The notes: generated by a model from the letters alone, not told the origin. Shown: positions 7,281 to 20,290, counted from the stretch's first letter. The stretch: DNA of 54,955 nt from Sulfuritalea sp. (GCA_011526165.1 WYAY01000196.1:1-54955), one strand, 5' to 3'. Program-made: numbers and translations.

Positions 7281-8591
7281 TCAGCCCAGCGTGAAGCGAA
7301 ACGTCGCGCCCCCGCCCTTCTTGGCCTCGGCCCAGATTCTCCCCTCGTGGCGGGTGACGATGCGATGCACGATGCTGAGGCCGATGCCGGTGCCCTCGAA
7401 ATCGTTCTGGTCGTGCAGGCGATGGAAAGGCTTGAACAGCTTGTCGGCATAGGCCATGTCGAAGCCGGCGCCGTTGTCGCGCACGAAGTAGGTGCCGGGG
7501 CCGTCTGCCGGGCTGCAGCCGAATTCGATGCGTGCGGGCGAGACTTTGCCGGTGTACTTCCAAGCGTTGCCGAGCAGGTTCTCGAAGAGGATGCGCGTCA
7601 GGAAAGGATCGGCCTGCGCTTTCAGTTCCGCGGGCGCCGTGAAGGCAACTTCGCGCCCGGGATGCCGCTCGCGCAATTCCGCCACGACCTGTTCGGCCAT
7701 GTGCGCGAGATCGACTTCCTTGCGGTGCAACTCGGTGCGCGAGATCTTCGAAAGTGCGAGCAGATCGTCGATGAGATCGCCCAGGCGCTGGCTCGCTGCG
7801 CGCATCCGCTTCAGATAGCCGGCCGACTCGGCGTCGAGCTTGTCGGCGTTGTCGCTGAGCACCAGCTGGCTGTAGCCGTCGATGGCGCGCAGCGGCCCGC
7901 GCAAATCGTGGGCGACCGAGTAACTGAAGGCCTCGAGTTCGCGTGTGCGCTCGGCGACGTTCTTCTCGAGGTTCATGTTCAACCGGCGCAACGCTTCTTC
8001 CGACTGCCGGCGTCTCTCCAGGGTTTTCTCCAGCCCCCTGAGCAGCAGCACGATGGAAAAGGTGATCAGCGCATTGACGAAAACGAAGTTGATGGTGATG
8101 ACCGTCCATTTGAGGAGGGGGCGCGACTCCAGCATGCTGATCTGCATGTCGGCATTGGTGAAATAGCCGACAAGCAGGAGGGTGGCGGCGTTGAGCGCGA
8201 GCGCATGAATGGCCGGCCGCTGCCCGAGCAGCAGCGCCGCCATCACCGGAAAGCCCATCAGGTAGATCTGACCCGCCTGGCCGACGGTCAGGAGCATGGC
8301 AAGCCCGAGCAGGTAAAGCAGCGCGCAGAATTGCCAGGCGCGCAATCGATAGGAGTAGCCGCGGCCACGCCAGAGCATCACCACCCAGGCCAGCGCAAGG
8401 ACATCGACGAAGGCGACGGCCCACATCTTTTCCCTCAGGGACAGCAGGATGCTGGGCACCGCCACGATTGTGCCGAGCAGGACGGTGACGAAGAGGATGA
8501 CGGAGAGGACATGACTGCGCCAGCTGTCGATGTCCTCAGGCTCGCTCTGCGGCGCGAGCAGCTCGCGGCGGACGGTTTCAAGCAGCGACAT
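7281..8591 (-). CDS. Membrane sensor histidine kinase
   Basis: 436 residues. Six or so hydrophobic segments fill residues 25-190 and form an integral-membrane sensor without a large periplasmic loop. A coiled coil (EKTLERRRQSEEALRRLN) follows, then the dimerisation/phosphoacceptor domain with SVAHDLRGPLRAIDGY (H228). The ATPase domain has ENLLGNAWKYT (N box), DNGAGFDM (G1) and GTGIGLSIV (G2). The H box is of the phytochrome/bacteriophytochrome-like HDLRGPL subtype. No receiver is attached and no response regulator gene is adjacent on this strand, so it is an orphan kinase. The signal is unknown. Confidence 0.9.
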   Translation of the reverse strand: MSLLETVRRELLAPQSEPEDIDSWRSHVLSVILFVTVLLGTIVAVPSILLSLREKMWAVAFVDVLALAWVVMLWRGRGYSYRLRAWQFCALLYLLGLAMLLTVGQAGQIYLMGFPVMAALLLGQRPAIHALALNAATLLLVGYFTNADMQISMLESRPLLKWTVITINFVFVNALITFSIVLLLRGLEKTLERRRQSEEALRRLNMNLEKNVAERTRELEAFSYSVAHDLRGPLRAIDGYSQLVLSDNADKLDAESAGYLKRMRAASQRLGDLIDDLLALSKISRTELHRKEVDLAHMAEQVVAELRERHPGREVAFTAPAELKAQADPFLTRILFENLLGNAWKYTGKVSPARIEFGCSPADGPGTYFVRDNGAGFDMAYADKLFKPFHRLHDQNDFEGTGIGLSIVHRIVTRHEGRIWAEAKKGGGATFRFTLG

Positions 8592-8751
8592 GGAATTCTG
8601 TCGCTTATGCGGCGCGCCTGATCGAAGGGACAGTACTCACGGGCGGATTTATAGCATGATTTCCAATGCCTGCAAGGCTGGGTAAAGCGCATGCGCGATT
8701 CCTGCATGGACCGTCCCGGCCGTGCCGGTATACTTGGCGACTTTTCCGGAC

Positions 8752-12675
<3,924 letters not shown>

Positions 12676-12682
12676 ACCCGTC

Positions 12683-13591
12683 TCAGCGCTGCTTCGTCAC
12701 GCAGCGGCAGCGGCCATCGGCCTTGGCCTGGTAGAGCGCGGCATCGGCCAACTCGGGCAGCGCGCCGGGCGGCTCGTCGGCCTTTGGCACCAGGGCGGCC
12801 ACGCCCAGGCTGATGCTGACGCAGGGCCGTGTCGGCGAGCGCGCGTGTTCGAGGTTCAAGCCGACGACATTGCGCAGCATCTCTTCGGCAATGTGCAGCG
12901 CGCCGGCGATGTCCGTGCCGGGCAGGATGCAGCCGAACTCCTCTCCGCCGCAACGCGCGACCAGATCCGAGGGACGCGTCACCGTGGCGGCCAGCGCCTG
13001 CGCCACCACGGCGAGGCACTGGTCGCCGCGCGGATGCCCGTAGTGGTCGTTGTAGGCCTTGAAGTGGTCGATGTCGATGGCGATCAGCGCGATCGGCGCC
13101 TGCTCGCGCGCGGCACGTCGCCACTCGGTTTCCAGGTATTCGTCGTAGCGGCGCCGGTTGCCAATGCCGGTCAGGTGGTCGAGCGTGGTCAGCCGCCCGA
13201 GCAGGTCCCGGCTGCGCTTCAGTTCGATGTGGTTGCGCACCCGCGCCCTGACGATGGAGGGCCGCACCGGCTTGACGATGTAGTCGATGGCGCCGAGCGC
13301 CAGGCCGCGCTCTTCGTCCTCCTCCTCGTCGCGCGAGGAGACGAACAGCACCGGGATGGCATGCGTCTTCGGATCGTTCTTCAGCCGCGAGCAGACTTCG
13401 TAGCCGTCCATGCCGGGCATCATCACGTCGAGCAGGATGAGGTCGGGCGGCTCGTCGCCGCCGGCCAGGGCGAGGGCGCGCTCGCCGCTGGTGGCCACCT
13501 TGATGCGATAGCTGTCCTTCAGCACCTCGTTGAGGATCTGGAGGTTTTCCGGCGAATCGTCGACGAGCAGGATGGTATGTTGCGGATGCAT
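12683..13591 (-). CDS. Response regulator with GGDEF domain (diguanylate cyclase)
   Basis: 302 residues. The receiver spans residues 6-120 with phosphoacceptor D55 in LDVMMPGMDG and K107. The GGDEF domain follows with an intact active site GGEEF at 215-219 and an RxxD inhibitory site (RPSD, 206-209) five residues before it. It should therefore make cyclic di-GMP under phosphorylation control and product inhibition. It is convergent with, and seven bases from, the hybrid kinase gene. That kinase is a plausible phosphodonor through its Hpt domain, although opposite orientation means separate transcription. Confidence 0.9.
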   Translation of the reverse strand: MHPQHTILLVDDSPENLQILNEVLKDSYRIKVATSGERALALAGGDEPPDLILLDVMMPGMDGYEVCSRLKNDPKTHAIPVLFVSSRDEEEDEERGLALGAIDYIVKPVRPSIVRARVRNHIELKRSRDLLGRLTTLDHLTGIGNRRRYDEYLETEWRRAAREQAPIALIAIDIDHFKAYNDHYGHPRGDQCLAVVAQALAATVTRPSDLVARCGGEEFGCILPGTDIAGALHIAEEMLRNVVGLNLEHARSPTRPCVSISLGVAALVPKADEPPGALPELADAALYQAKADGRCRCVTKQR

Positions 13592-13713
13592 CGTGGCGGC
13601 AGTGGTAGGCAGACGGAACGGGGAGAGGATAGCCGATCGCCGCCGCCTGGTGTCGACCGCGCGGCGCGCCGGTCAGGATTTCATTATTTAAGCGAAGGTG
13701 CGCCGTTGCGGAC

Positions 13714-13737
13714 GCCGTCCCGCCGGGACTGACTTTT
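13714..13737 (+). repeat. Dispersed motif copy 3 (plus), upstream of dodecin
   Basis: GCCGT, nine bases, ACTGACTTTT. Its last bases form the left arm of the hairpin at 13733-13754. Confidence 0.8.
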
Positions 13738-13763
13738 GCGCAGCCGCGCAAAAGGGCTATGAT
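13733..13763 (+). promoter_or_regulatory. Hairpin and candidate -10 upstream of dodecin gene
   Basis: CTTTTGCGC and GCGCAAAAG pair with a four-base loop (13733-13754), followed at once by TATGAT (13758-13763). The -35 position falls inside the hairpin and is weak. The palindrome is a candidate operator. Confidence 0.4.
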
Positions 13764-13825
13764 CCGCTACGGTCCTCTTCCCAATACGAGGATCGTCGCC
13801 TTACAACCATTACCGGAGACCCCTC

Positions 13826-14062
13826 ATGGCCAAGAAAGCTTCGAAAAATTCCGCGGATGCCGTCTACAAGATCGTCGAGGTGGTCGGTTCGAGCCCGACC
13901 TCGTGGGAAGATGCCGCCCGCGCCGCCGTCGAATCGGCGGCGAAGACGCTGCGCGACCTGCGCGTCGCCGAGGTGACCAAGCTCGACATGAAGATCGACA
14001 AGTCCGGCCGCGTCGTCGCCTTCCGGGCGCGCGTGTCGATGTCGTTCAAGTACGAGGGCTGA
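13826..14062 (+). CDS. Dodecin family flavin-binding protein
   Basis: 78 residues, the usual dodecin length. The sequence YKIVEVVGSSPTSWEDAARAA followed by AAKTLRDLRVAEVTKLDMKI and VVAFRARVSMSFKYE matches the family, including the Trp (SWEDA) that stacks on the flavin. Dodecins assemble into hollow dodecamers that store or buffer riboflavin and FMN and protect against light-driven flavin damage. The ATG follows a GGAGACCCCTC stretch. The stop codon overlaps the next start (TGATG), so the DUF3301 gene is cotranslated. Confidence 0.92.
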   Translation: MAKKASKNSADAVYKIVEVVGSSPTSWEDAARAAVESAAKTLRDLRVAEVTKLDMKIDKSGRVVAFRARVSMSFKYEG

Positions 14063-14397
14063 TGGCGGGCGGCTGGGAGCTGCTCGGCCTGATCGTGCTG
14101 GCCGGCGGCGCCTGGCTGTGGCTGGACGGCCTGAAGGCGCGCGACGGCGGCATCGCCGCGGCGCGCGCCGCCTGCGCGGCCGAAGGCCTGCAGCTGCTCG
14201 ACGACACGGTGTCGCTGGACAGCCTGCGGCTGGCGCGCAGCGACGAGGGTCGCGTGATGCTGCGGCGGGTCTACGATTTCGAATACAGCGACACCGGCGA
14301 CAACCGCCGTCGCGGCAGCGTGGTGCTGCTCGGCCACCGCGTGGTGCTGCTCAACGTCGGGCTGCGCCTGGTGCCGTCGGAGCGGACGCTGCATTGA
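14062..14397 (+). CDS. DUF3301 membrane-anchored protein
   Basis: 111 residues. One N-terminal transmembrane helix (residues about 7-22, LLGLIVLAGGAWLWLDGL) precedes a cytoplasmic domain with AARAACAAEGLQLLDDTVSLDSLRLARSD and VYDFEYSDTGDNRRRGSVVLLGHRV, the DUF3301 pattern. Function unknown. The start overlaps the dodecin stop codon by one base. Confidence 0.8.
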   Translation: MAGGWELLGLIVLAGGAWLWLDGLKARDGGIAAARAACAAEGLQLLDDTVSLDSLRLARSDEGRVMLRRVYDFEYSDTGDNRRRGSVVLLGHRVVLLNVGLRLVPSERTLH

Positions 14398-14409
14398 GGG
14401 ACTGCCGGC

Positions 14410-14432
14410 GCCGTGCCGTGGCGACTGACTTT
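14410..14432 (+). repeat. Dispersed motif copy 4 (plus), intergenic
   Basis: GCCGT, nine bases, ACTGACTTT. It ends on the stop codon of the convergent membrane protein gene. Confidence 0.8.
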
Positions 14433-15133
14433 CACTGGCCGCCGGCGCGGCTGTCCGCGTGGCGGTCGCGGCGGCGCTGCAGCAGGTGGCCGGCGGCGAC
14501 GATAAGCACGATGGCCGCCAGCAGCGCCCACGGCGCCAGCCTGTGGAAGGCCGCTGCCCAGGCGTTCAATTCGTTCAGCAGCAGGGCCCAGACGCCGATG
14601 GCGAGGTAGGTCGCCAACAGCACGACGGCCAGGTTCACCCACGGGCGCAGCCCGATCAGGAAGCCGATGATTGAGCCGACCACCGGGCCGGTCATCCAGA
14701 ACGGCACGAAGACGAAGACCAGCAGTCCGGCGATGCCGAACTTGCGCACCTGGCCGCCGCGCTGCTCCGCCGCCGCGTGCATGCGCGCGACGAAGGCCTT
14801 CAGCGCCGGCAGGTCGAGCAGGTGGCGCCAGCCGAGCACGAACAGCGGATACACAACCAGCACGTGCAGGGTCTCCACCAGCATGTTGAGCGGCACCACC
14901 TGCAGGTGGCCCATGCCGCTGGCGTAGCCGAAGCTGAGGCCGGCGCCGCGGCCGATCACCAGGTTGAGCCCCGTCATCGCGGCATACTGCAGGATGCGGT
15001 CGGGAAACAGCGTCCAGCCGATGCCGAAGGCCAGCAGCAGCAGGCCGGCCAGAATCAGGCCGGCGGCCAGCATGCGCCCTTCCGCGCTGGCGAGAATTGC
15101 CCGCGCCCGGGCGCCGTCAGGCAGCATGGTCAT
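14432..15133 (-). CDS. Small multidrug export (COG2426-type) membrane protein
   Basis: 233 residues with five or six hydrophobic helices: AAGLILAGLLLLAFGIGW near 20, NMLVETLHVLVVYPLFVLGW, FGIAGLLVFVFVPFWMTGPVVGSIIGFLIGL, and two C-terminal helices. The central FVFVPFWMTGPVVGSIIG-type motif is characteristic of the small multidrug export family. Transport function is only assigned by family name. The start is ATG 15133 behind GGCGGG; ATG 15127 in frame is the alternative. The gene is flanked on both sides by copies of the dispersed motif. Confidence 0.7.
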   Translation of the reverse strand: MTMLPDGARARAILASAEGRMLAAGLILAGLLLLAFGIGWTLFPDRILQYAAMTGLNLVIGRGAGLSFGYASGMGHLQVVPLNMLVETLHVLVVYPLFVLGWRHLLDLPALKAFVARMHAAAEQRGGQVRKFGIAGLLVFVFVPFWMTGPVVGSIIGFLIGLRPWVNLAVVLLATYLAIGVWALLLNELNAWAAAFHRLAPWALLAAIVLIVAAGHLLQRRRDRHADSRAGGQ

Positions 15134-15139
15134 CCCGCC

Positions 15140-15163
15140 GCCGTGCCGCGCGGACAGACTTTT
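15140..15163 (+). repeat. Dispersed motif, one mismatch, upstream of antiporter
   Basis: GCCGT, nine bases, ACAGACTTTT (T to A at the third core base). It lies between two divergent genes, with TATGCT 22 bases further on (15185-15190). Confidence 0.65.
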
Positions 15164-15219
15164 CAGGCCGGCGCGGATTTCGGCTATGCTGCCGCGTCCG
15201 CAATTGCAAGGGTGCATCG

Positions 15220-16302
15220 ATGTCCATCGCCATGTTCATTCTCGGCCTGATCACGCTGGTCGGCGGCGCGCAGCTTCTCGTGCGCGGCGCCTCCAGGCTG
15301 GCATTATCCTTCGGAATCTCCCCGCTGGTGGTGGGGCTGACCGTAGTCGCCTTCGGCACCAGCGCGCCGGAACTGGCCGTCTCGGTGCGCTCCTCCTGGG
15401 GCGGCCAGGTGGATATCGCGCTGGGCAACGTGGTCGGCAGCAACATCTTCAACGTGCTCTTCATCCTCGGCCTCTCGGCGCTGGTGGCGCCCCTGCTGGT
15501 GGCGCCGCAGCTGATCCGCCAGGAGGTGCCGCTGATGATCGGCGCCTCGCTGCTGGTGTTCGGAGTGGCCCTCGACGGCGGCATCGGCCGCGCAGACGGC
15601 GCCCTGCTGTTCGGCCTGCTCGTCGCCTACATGGTTTTCCTCATCCGGCAGAGCCGCCGAGAGAGCCGGGCGACGCAGGACGAATACGCGCAGGAATTCG
15701 CCGCGCCGTCCGCCGGCGCCTGGGACAGCCACTGGGGGGCGCAGCTGGCGCTGATCGTCGGCGGGCTGGCGCTGCTGGTGCTCGGCGCCAACTGGCTGGT
15801 CGATGCGGCGGTGAGCTTCGCCCGCGCGCTGGGCCTCTCGGAGATGGTGATCGGCCTGACCATCGTCGCCGCCGGCACCTCGCTGCCCGAGGTGGCCACC
15901 TCCGTCGTCGCCACCTTGCGCGGCGAGCGCGACATCGCCGTCGGCAACGTCATCGGCAGCAATACCTTCAACCTGCTCGGCGTGCTCGGGCTGTCCAGCC
16001 TGGTGGCGCCGCAGGCCCTGCCCGTCGCGCCGGCCATGCTCAGCTTCGACCTGCCGGTGATGATCGGCGTGGCGCTGGCCTGCCTGCCGATCTTCTTTAC
16101 CGGGCACCTCATCGCCCGCTGGGAAGGCGCGCTGTTCCTCGCCTACTACGCCGCCTACATGGCCTACCTGCTGCTCGCCGCCCAGCGGCACGACCTGCTC
16201 GACACCTACGCCATGGCGATGGCCACGGTCGTCCTGCCGCTCACCGCCGTCACGCTGGCGGTGTTCGCCGCGCGCCACTGGCGTGCGCGGCGTCAGGACT
16301 GA
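15220..16302 (+). CDS. Calcium/sodium antiporter (CaCA family)
   Basis: 360 residues with about ten transmembrane helices. The two alpha-repeats are clear: GTSAPELAVS with GNVVGSNIFN in the first half and GTSLPEVATS with GNVIGSNTFN in the second. These acidic motifs bind the exchanged cations. Related bacterial proteins (YrbG/CaxA type) exchange Na+ for Ca2+ at the inner membrane. The start at 15220 has AAGGG ten bases upstream. The 3' end overlaps the convergent cupin gene by ten bases. Confidence 0.9.
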   Translation: MSIAMFILGLITLVGGAQLLVRGASRLALSFGISPLVVGLTVVAFGTSAPELAVSVRSSWGGQVDIALGNVVGSNIFNVLFILGLSALVAPLLVAPQLIRQEVPLMIGASLLVFGVALDGGIGRADGALLFGLLVAYMVFLIRQSRRESRATQDEYAQEFAAPSAGAWDSHWGAQLALIVGGLALLVLGANWLVDAAVSFARALGLSEMVIGLTIVAAGTSLPEVATSVVATLRGERDIAVGNVIGSNTFNLLGVLGLSSLVAPQALPVAPAMLSFDLPVMIGVALACLPIFFTGHLIARWEGALFLAYYAAYMAYLLLAAQRHDLLDTYAMAMATVVLPLTAVTLAVFAARHWRARRQD

Positions 16303-16679
16303 TTGAGAATTTCAGTGTCCCCGTGCCGGTAGGCCGGGCTGCAGCAGCACAGGATGCGCAGCGGCGACGTACCCGTCGCCTCGATGCAATGCGGCGTGCC
16401 GGGCGGGATCAGCGCCGTGTCGCCTGGACTGACTTTCATCCTTTCCTCGCCCAGCGTCAACACCCCCTCGCCGGCGACGATGTGGTAGATCTCCTCGCTC
16501 GTGTGGTGACAATGCAAGAGCGTACGCGTGCCGGCCGGCACGACCGCCTCGGCCAGGCTCTGGTTGCGGCAGGCATGGTGTTCAGGATGCATCAGCTCGC
16601 GGATCTCGGAGCTATCCTTGGTGAGGTAGGGGGCAACGTCGGCGTGGCGCGTCTTCATCGCGCGCGGGGGCTTGCTCAC
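16293..16679 (-). CDS. Cupin domain protein
   Basis: 128 residues with a single cupin barrel. Motif 1 (LLHCHHTSEEIYHIVAGEG) supplies metal-binding His/Glu, and motif 2 (VSPGDTALIPPGTPHCIEATG) supplies the last His. It probably binds a small molecule or metal; no specific activity can be assigned. The GTG at 16679 overlaps the TGA of the LuxR-type gene (GTGA) and has AGGA three bases upstream, suggesting translational coupling. ATG 16658 is an alternative start. A dispersed motif copy lies antisense inside the codons for KVSPG. Confidence 0.8.
   Translation of the reverse strand: MSKPPRAMKTRHADVAPYLTKDSSEIRELMHPEHHACRNQSLAEAVVPAGTRTLLHCHHTSEEIYHIVAGEGVLTLGEERMKVSPGDTALIPPGTPHCIEATGTSPLRILCCCSPAYRHGDTEILNQS
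16414..16436 (+). repeat. Dispersed motif copy 5 (plus), antisense in cupin gene
   Basis: GCCGT, nine bases, ACTGACTTT, opposite to the coding direction of the cupin gene. Confidence 0.75.
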
Positions 16680-17857
16680 GATTCCTGCGAAGCCAGCGAT
16701 AGCATCAGCTTGACGAGCTGCGCCTGCCGGCGGGTGCCGGTCTTGTCGAAGATGCTCTGCAGCTGGCAGCGGGCGGTGTTGACGCTCACGCCGAACTGGG
16801 CCGACACCGAGGCGACCGTTTCGCCGGGGCAGAGTGCGACGGCGAGGCGGCATTCCGCCGGCGTCTGGCCGTAGAGCTTGCGCAGCAGGGCCTCGTCCAC
16901 CTGCAGCGATCGGGCGGGATCGGACAGAAACACGATGGCCTGCGGCGACTGCGGGCCGGTGCCGAATTCGTTGACCCGGGGCAGCGCCGACATCTGCAGC
17001 GTGTAGCCCGGACGCCCCGAGGTCCGACGCATCGTCAGCGCCTGCGAAAAATGCGGCACGTCCAGCTTGTCCGGCGCCAGGCATGCGTCGAGCGCGGCAT
17101 CGACGGCGCGCTGCGCATCGGGACTGGCGGCATGCAGCCAGCTCCTGCCCAGCCCATCCGCGCGCAACCGCAGGCCGTCGCCGGCGCCGAGCAGGGTCTG
17201 CGCAGCGCGGTTGGCGAAACACACCTCGCGCCCCTCGCCGATCAGCAACACGCCGGAGGCGAGGCGGTCCAGCGCCGCCAGCGTGGCGGCCACGCGCAGT
17301 TCGGCGTCGCGCAGGCGGTACATGATGCCCAGCGCGCGCGACAGGTGCGGGATGATGAGAGTGTGCGTCCGCCGTTCCCGCTCGCCGAAGGCGCGCGCAT
17401 TCAGGCCGCGGTAGACGGCCATCACCGCCGGCGGCGGCATCGCCGGCTCCTGCGACGCCATGCCATAGACGATGCCGGTGCACACGCGCGCAATGTCCTG
17501 CTTGCTGAGGAATTCCCGGTACATCACGCTGCGCAGGAACTCCTCCTGCGGCACCAGTTCCTCGTCGAGAACCACCTTGCCCTCGACGATCAGCCCTTTG
17601 GCCATGCCGGCCTGGCTCCACACGTCGTGCTGGACATAGCAGTCCGCCCACTGCTGCAGGGCGCTTTCGCTGATGCCCACCGGATAGACGAAGCCGCCTT
17701 GCGCGGGAGGGGTGAGAGGGCTGAACAGAAGGGCTTTGGGCGCGCCCTGGATCTCGGCGACCTCGGTCGCGACCTCGCCCCATATCCTGGCGTCGAGCGA
17801 AGCGTCGTAAATGCGCCCGATCAGGGGCAGCAGATGCTCGTGGTGGCTATGTCCCAT
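16676..17857 (-). CDS. LuxR-family transcriptional regulator
   Basis: 393 residues. The C-terminal 60 residues form a LuxR-type helix-turn-helix (TPAECRLAVALCPGETVASV, then FGVSVNTARCQLQSIFDKTGT). The N-terminal 300 residues contain a PAS-like sensor stretch (LDRLASGVLLIGEGREVCFANRAAQTLL) seen in related solitary regulators, but no autoinducer-binding or receiver domain. AAGGAA precedes the ATG at 17857. It is transcribed after the MerR regulator and photolyase genes on the same strand and is coupled to the cupin gene, so it may belong to the light-response regulon. Ligand unknown. Confidence 0.85.
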   Translation of the reverse strand: MGHSHHEHLLPLIGRIYDASLDARIWGEVATEVAEIQGAPKALLFSPLTPPAQGGFVYPVGISESALQQWADCYVQHDVWSQAGMAKGLIVEGKVVLDEELVPQEEFLRSVMYREFLSKQDIARVCTGIVYGMASQEPAMPPPAVMAVYRGLNARAFGERERRTHTLIIPHLSRALGIMYRLRDAELRVAATLAALDRLASGVLLIGEGREVCFANRAAQTLLGAGDGLRLRADGLGRSWLHAASPDAQRAVDAALDACLAPDKLDVPHFSQALTMRRTSGRPGYTLQMSALPRVNEFGTGPQSPQAIVFLSDPARSLQVDEALLRKLYGQTPAECRLAVALCPGETVASVSAQFGVSVNTARCQLQSIFDKTGTRRQAQLVKLMLSLASQES

Positions 17858-17892
17858 GGTTCCTTCGCCGATGCGGCGGGGGATGCGGGCGA

Positions 17893-19317
17893 TTATTTTG
17901 CCCGATACAGCGCCAGCGCGCGAGCCCGCTGCACGGCGTGGTCCACCGACGGCGACGGATAGTCGCGGCCGATGATGCAGCCGCAGGCGGCCTGCTCGAC
18001 CGGCGGCAACCGCCAGGGTGAGTGGATGAACTTGGCCGGAAGGCGCTTGAGTTCCGGCACCCAGCGGCGGATGAATTCTCCCTGCGCGTCGAACTTTTCC
18101 GACTGGTTGACGGGGTTGAAGATGCGGAACCACGGCTGCGCATCGCAGCCGGTCGAGGCCGCCCACTGCCAGTTGCCGTTGTTGGCGGCGAGGTCGAAAT
18201 CGTTCAGCTTCGCCGCGAAATAGGTCTCTCCCCAGCGCCAGTCCACCAGCAGGTCCTTGACGAGGAAGGAGGCGGCCACCATGCGCAGGCGGTTGTGCAT
18301 GTTGCCGGTGGCGTTCAGCTGGCGCATGGCGGCATCGACGAGCGGATAGCCGGTGCGCCCCTGCTTCCATGCCGAAAACAGCGCTGCGTCGTTCGGCCAT
18401 TCGATGCGCGCGAACTGCGGCCGGAAGGCTTCTTCCGCCGCGCGCGGGTGGTGGTGCAGCACCTGGAAGAAGAAGTCGCGCCAGATCAGTTCCGCCAGCC
18501 AACAGTCAGCCCCCGCGGACCGGCGCGCGCGCGCCGCGCGCACCAGGCTGCGGATGGAGATCGTGCCGAAGCGGTTGTGGATGGCCAGCCCCGAGCCGGC
18601 ATCCAGCGCCGGGTAGTCGCGCTGCTCGTGGTAGGCGTCGATGCGGCCGAGGAAGGCGCCGAGGGTGTCTCGCGCGCCCTGTTCGCCCGCCCGGATGCCG
18701 GCAGCGGCGAGATCGGTCGGCTCGAAGCCCAGCTCGCGCAGTTCCGGCAGGCGCGTCGCCATCGGCGGCCGCGCCAGGCGCCCGAGCAGCGCCGCATCCA
18801 GGCGCGGCGCCAGCTCCGCCTCGCCGACCAGCTTCAGCCAGGCATTCTTGTAGGGCGTAAAGACGGTGAAGGGCCGCCCGCCCTGCGTGAGCAGCTCGCC
18901 CTTGGCGAAGACCACCGTGTCCTTGACCAGGGTGAGGCCGATGCCGTCCGCGCGCAGCCGCTCGCCGACTTCATGATCGCGCGCCGCCGCTGCCGGCTCG
19001 TAGTCCTCCGCTGCAAACACCTCGTTGACGCCGAGATCGGCAGCCAGCCGCGGCACCGCATCACGCGCGCGGCCGTGCAGCACGATGAGGTCGCCGCCCG
19101 CCGCCCGCAGCCGCTCGCGCAATTCGCACACCGACCGCCAGATGAAATCCACGCGCCGGTCGGCGCGCGTCGCCAGCGCTTCGAGGATCTCCGTGTCGAA
19201 GGCGAAGGCGCAGAAGACGCGCCCATGCTGCGCCAGCGCGTGGCCGAGCGCGGCATTGTCGTCCACGCGCAGGTCACGGCGCAGCCAGGCCAGCGCGCTG
19301 CCTTGGCGCCGGGTCAT
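17893..19317 (-). CDS. phrB: Deoxyribodipyrimidine photolyase (class I CPD, FAD)
   Basis: 474 residues of the cryptochrome/photolyase family. The N-terminal antenna domain starts [21 protein letters not shown]. The FAD domain contains [44 protein letters not shown] and the signature [40 protein letters not shown]. It repairs UV-induced cyclobutane pyrimidine dimers using light. The ATG at 19317 follows the MerR stop codon with two bases between, so the two are cotranscribed. A pterin (MTHF) antenna would link it to the divergent folE2 gene. Confidence 0.95.
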   Translation of the reverse strand: MTRRQGSALAWLRRDLRVDDNAALGHALAQHGRVFCAFAFDTEILEALATRADRRVDFIWRSVCELRERLRAAGGDLIVLHGRARDAVPRLAADLGVNEVFAAEDYEPAAAARDHEVGERLRADGIGLTLVKDTVVFAKGELLTQGGRPFTVFTPYKNAWLKLVGEAELAPRLDAALLGRLARPPMATRLPELRELGFEPTDLAAAGIRAGEQGARDTLGAFLGRIDAYHEQRDYPALDAGSGLAIHNRFGTISIRSLVRAARARRSAGADCWLAELIWRDFFFQVLHHHPRAAEEAFRPQFARIEWPNDAALFSAWKQGRTGYPLVDAAMRQLNATGNMHNRLRMVAASFLVKDLLVDWRWGETYFAAKLNDFDLAANNGNWQWAASTGCDAQPWFRIFNPVNQSEKFDAQGEFIRRWVPELKRLPAKFIHSPWRLPPVEQAACGCIIGRDYPSPSVDHAVQRARALALYRAK

Positions 19318-19319
19318 GC

Positions 19320-20225
19320 TCACCCCGCAGGCGTGCGGGTGCGCCAGTCCGCCAGCGCTGCCACCGCCTGCGCCAGTTCGGTGATCAGTTGCACGCCGTC
19401 CGGCGCGCCAAGCCGCTCGACGCCGGCGCCGCCGGCCCATATCTCCATGGCGGAGGGCAGCATCTCGCGCAGCTTGGCGAGCAGCGGCTGAACCTGCCGC
19501 TGCGGAAATGCCGCCGAGAACGACAGGGCGACAATGTCGACACGGTGCGCCAGCGCCGCCTGGCGGATGTCGGCGAGCGGCGTCTGCGTGCCGAGCGACA
19601 CGCAGGACGCACCCTCCAGCGTGAGCAGCGCCTCGGTCATCAAAATGCCGAGCACGTGCTGCTCCTCGGGCACCGTGGTGAGCAGTACGTGTGGCCGTCC
19701 CGTGCCCGGCGGCAGCGAGGCGATGGCCTGGCGCAGCAGGGCCTGCATCTGTTCCGTATACAGGTGTTCTTCAAAGACCTGGACTTCGCCCCGCATCCAG
19801 GCTTCGCCCACGGCACGGTTGAGCACGCTGACCGCTTCGAGGACGAATTGCTGCAGGCCCTGGCGGTGCAGCGCCTGCCGCAGCGCGCTGCCCAGGGCCT
19901 GGGTGTCGTGGCTGCGGATCAGTTCGACCACGCCGGCCGCCAGGGCGCCCTTGTCTTCCGCGGCGACGGGCGTCTCGGCCGGTCCGGCCAGGCTGGCCAG
20001 GTCGGCATCCGGCGTCGCCAGCAGTTTTCCGGGACGCCAGCCCTGCCCCATCAGGCGCTTGATCAGGCGCAGTTTCTCTACCTGTTCAAGAGGATAGGCG
20101 CGCTCGCCGTGCTGGTCGCGCTCGGGTTGGGGAAAGCCGTAACGGCGCTCCCAGACACGCAGGGTGTCCTTGCCCAGCCCGGTTTCGCGCTCGACGGCAG
20201 CAATACTCAGTAAAGTTTTGTTCAT
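19320..20225 (-). CDS. MerR-family B12-dependent photoreceptor regulator (CarH/LitR type)
   Basis: 301 residues. The N-terminal MerR helix-turn-helix ([20 protein letters not shown]) is followed by a cobalamin-binding module. The helical part has the W-x9-EH signature (W143, E153, H154) that caps the adenosyl group in CarH. The Rossmann part has EQHVLG (E188, H190, G193), matching the E/DxHxxG lower-ligand motif. These residues predict adenosylcobalamin-dependent repression in the dark that light relieves. The ATG at 20225 has its AGGA ribosome site inside a 13-bp palindrome, implying autoregulation. It is divergent from the folE2 operon and upstream of the photolyase gene. Confidence 0.9.
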   Translation of the reverse strand: MNKTLLSIAAVERETGLGKDTLRVWERRYGFPQPERDQHGERAYPLEQVEKLRLIKRLMGQGWRPGKLLATPDADLASLAGPAETPVAAEDKGALAAGVVELIRSHDTQALGSALRQALHRQGLQQFVLEAVSVLNRAVGEAWMRGEVQVFEEHLYTEQMQALLRQAIASLPPGTGRPHVLLTTVPEEQHVLGILMTEALLTLEGASCVSLGTQTPLADIRQAALAHRVDIVALSFSAAFPQRQVQPLLAKLREMLPSAMEIWAGGAGVERLGAPDGVQLITELAQAVAALADWRTRTPAG

Positions 20226-20227
20226 AT

Positions 20228-20240
20228 TTGTCCTGGACAA
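20228..20240. promoter_or_regulatory. Candidate operator 1 of the MerR/CarH regulator
   Basis: A 13-base palindrome TTGTCCTGGACAA sits two bases before the MerR start codon and contains its Shine-Dalgarno AGGA on the minus strand. The same core recurs at 20291 and 20422. Confidence 0.7.
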
Positions 20241-20244
20241 CCAC

Positions 20245-20273
20245 TTGACAAGTCAAATTCTGATGTCTATATT
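20245..20273 (+). promoter_or_regulatory. Near-consensus sigma-70 promoter of the light-response operon
   Basis: TTGACA (20245-20250), exactly 17 bases, TATATT (20268-20273). The -35 lies in an inverted repeat (TTGACAAGTCAA), giving the opposite strand TTGACT. Transcription would start near 20280, directly before operator 2, which is well placed for repression. Confidence 0.8.
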
Positions 20274-20290
20274 AAGCACATATTCTCGTT

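Noticed and set aside
8719..8748. GCCGTGCCGG followed by GCGACTTTTCC, resembling the dispersed motif
   Set aside because: The spacing between halves is four bases too long and the core has lost ACT.
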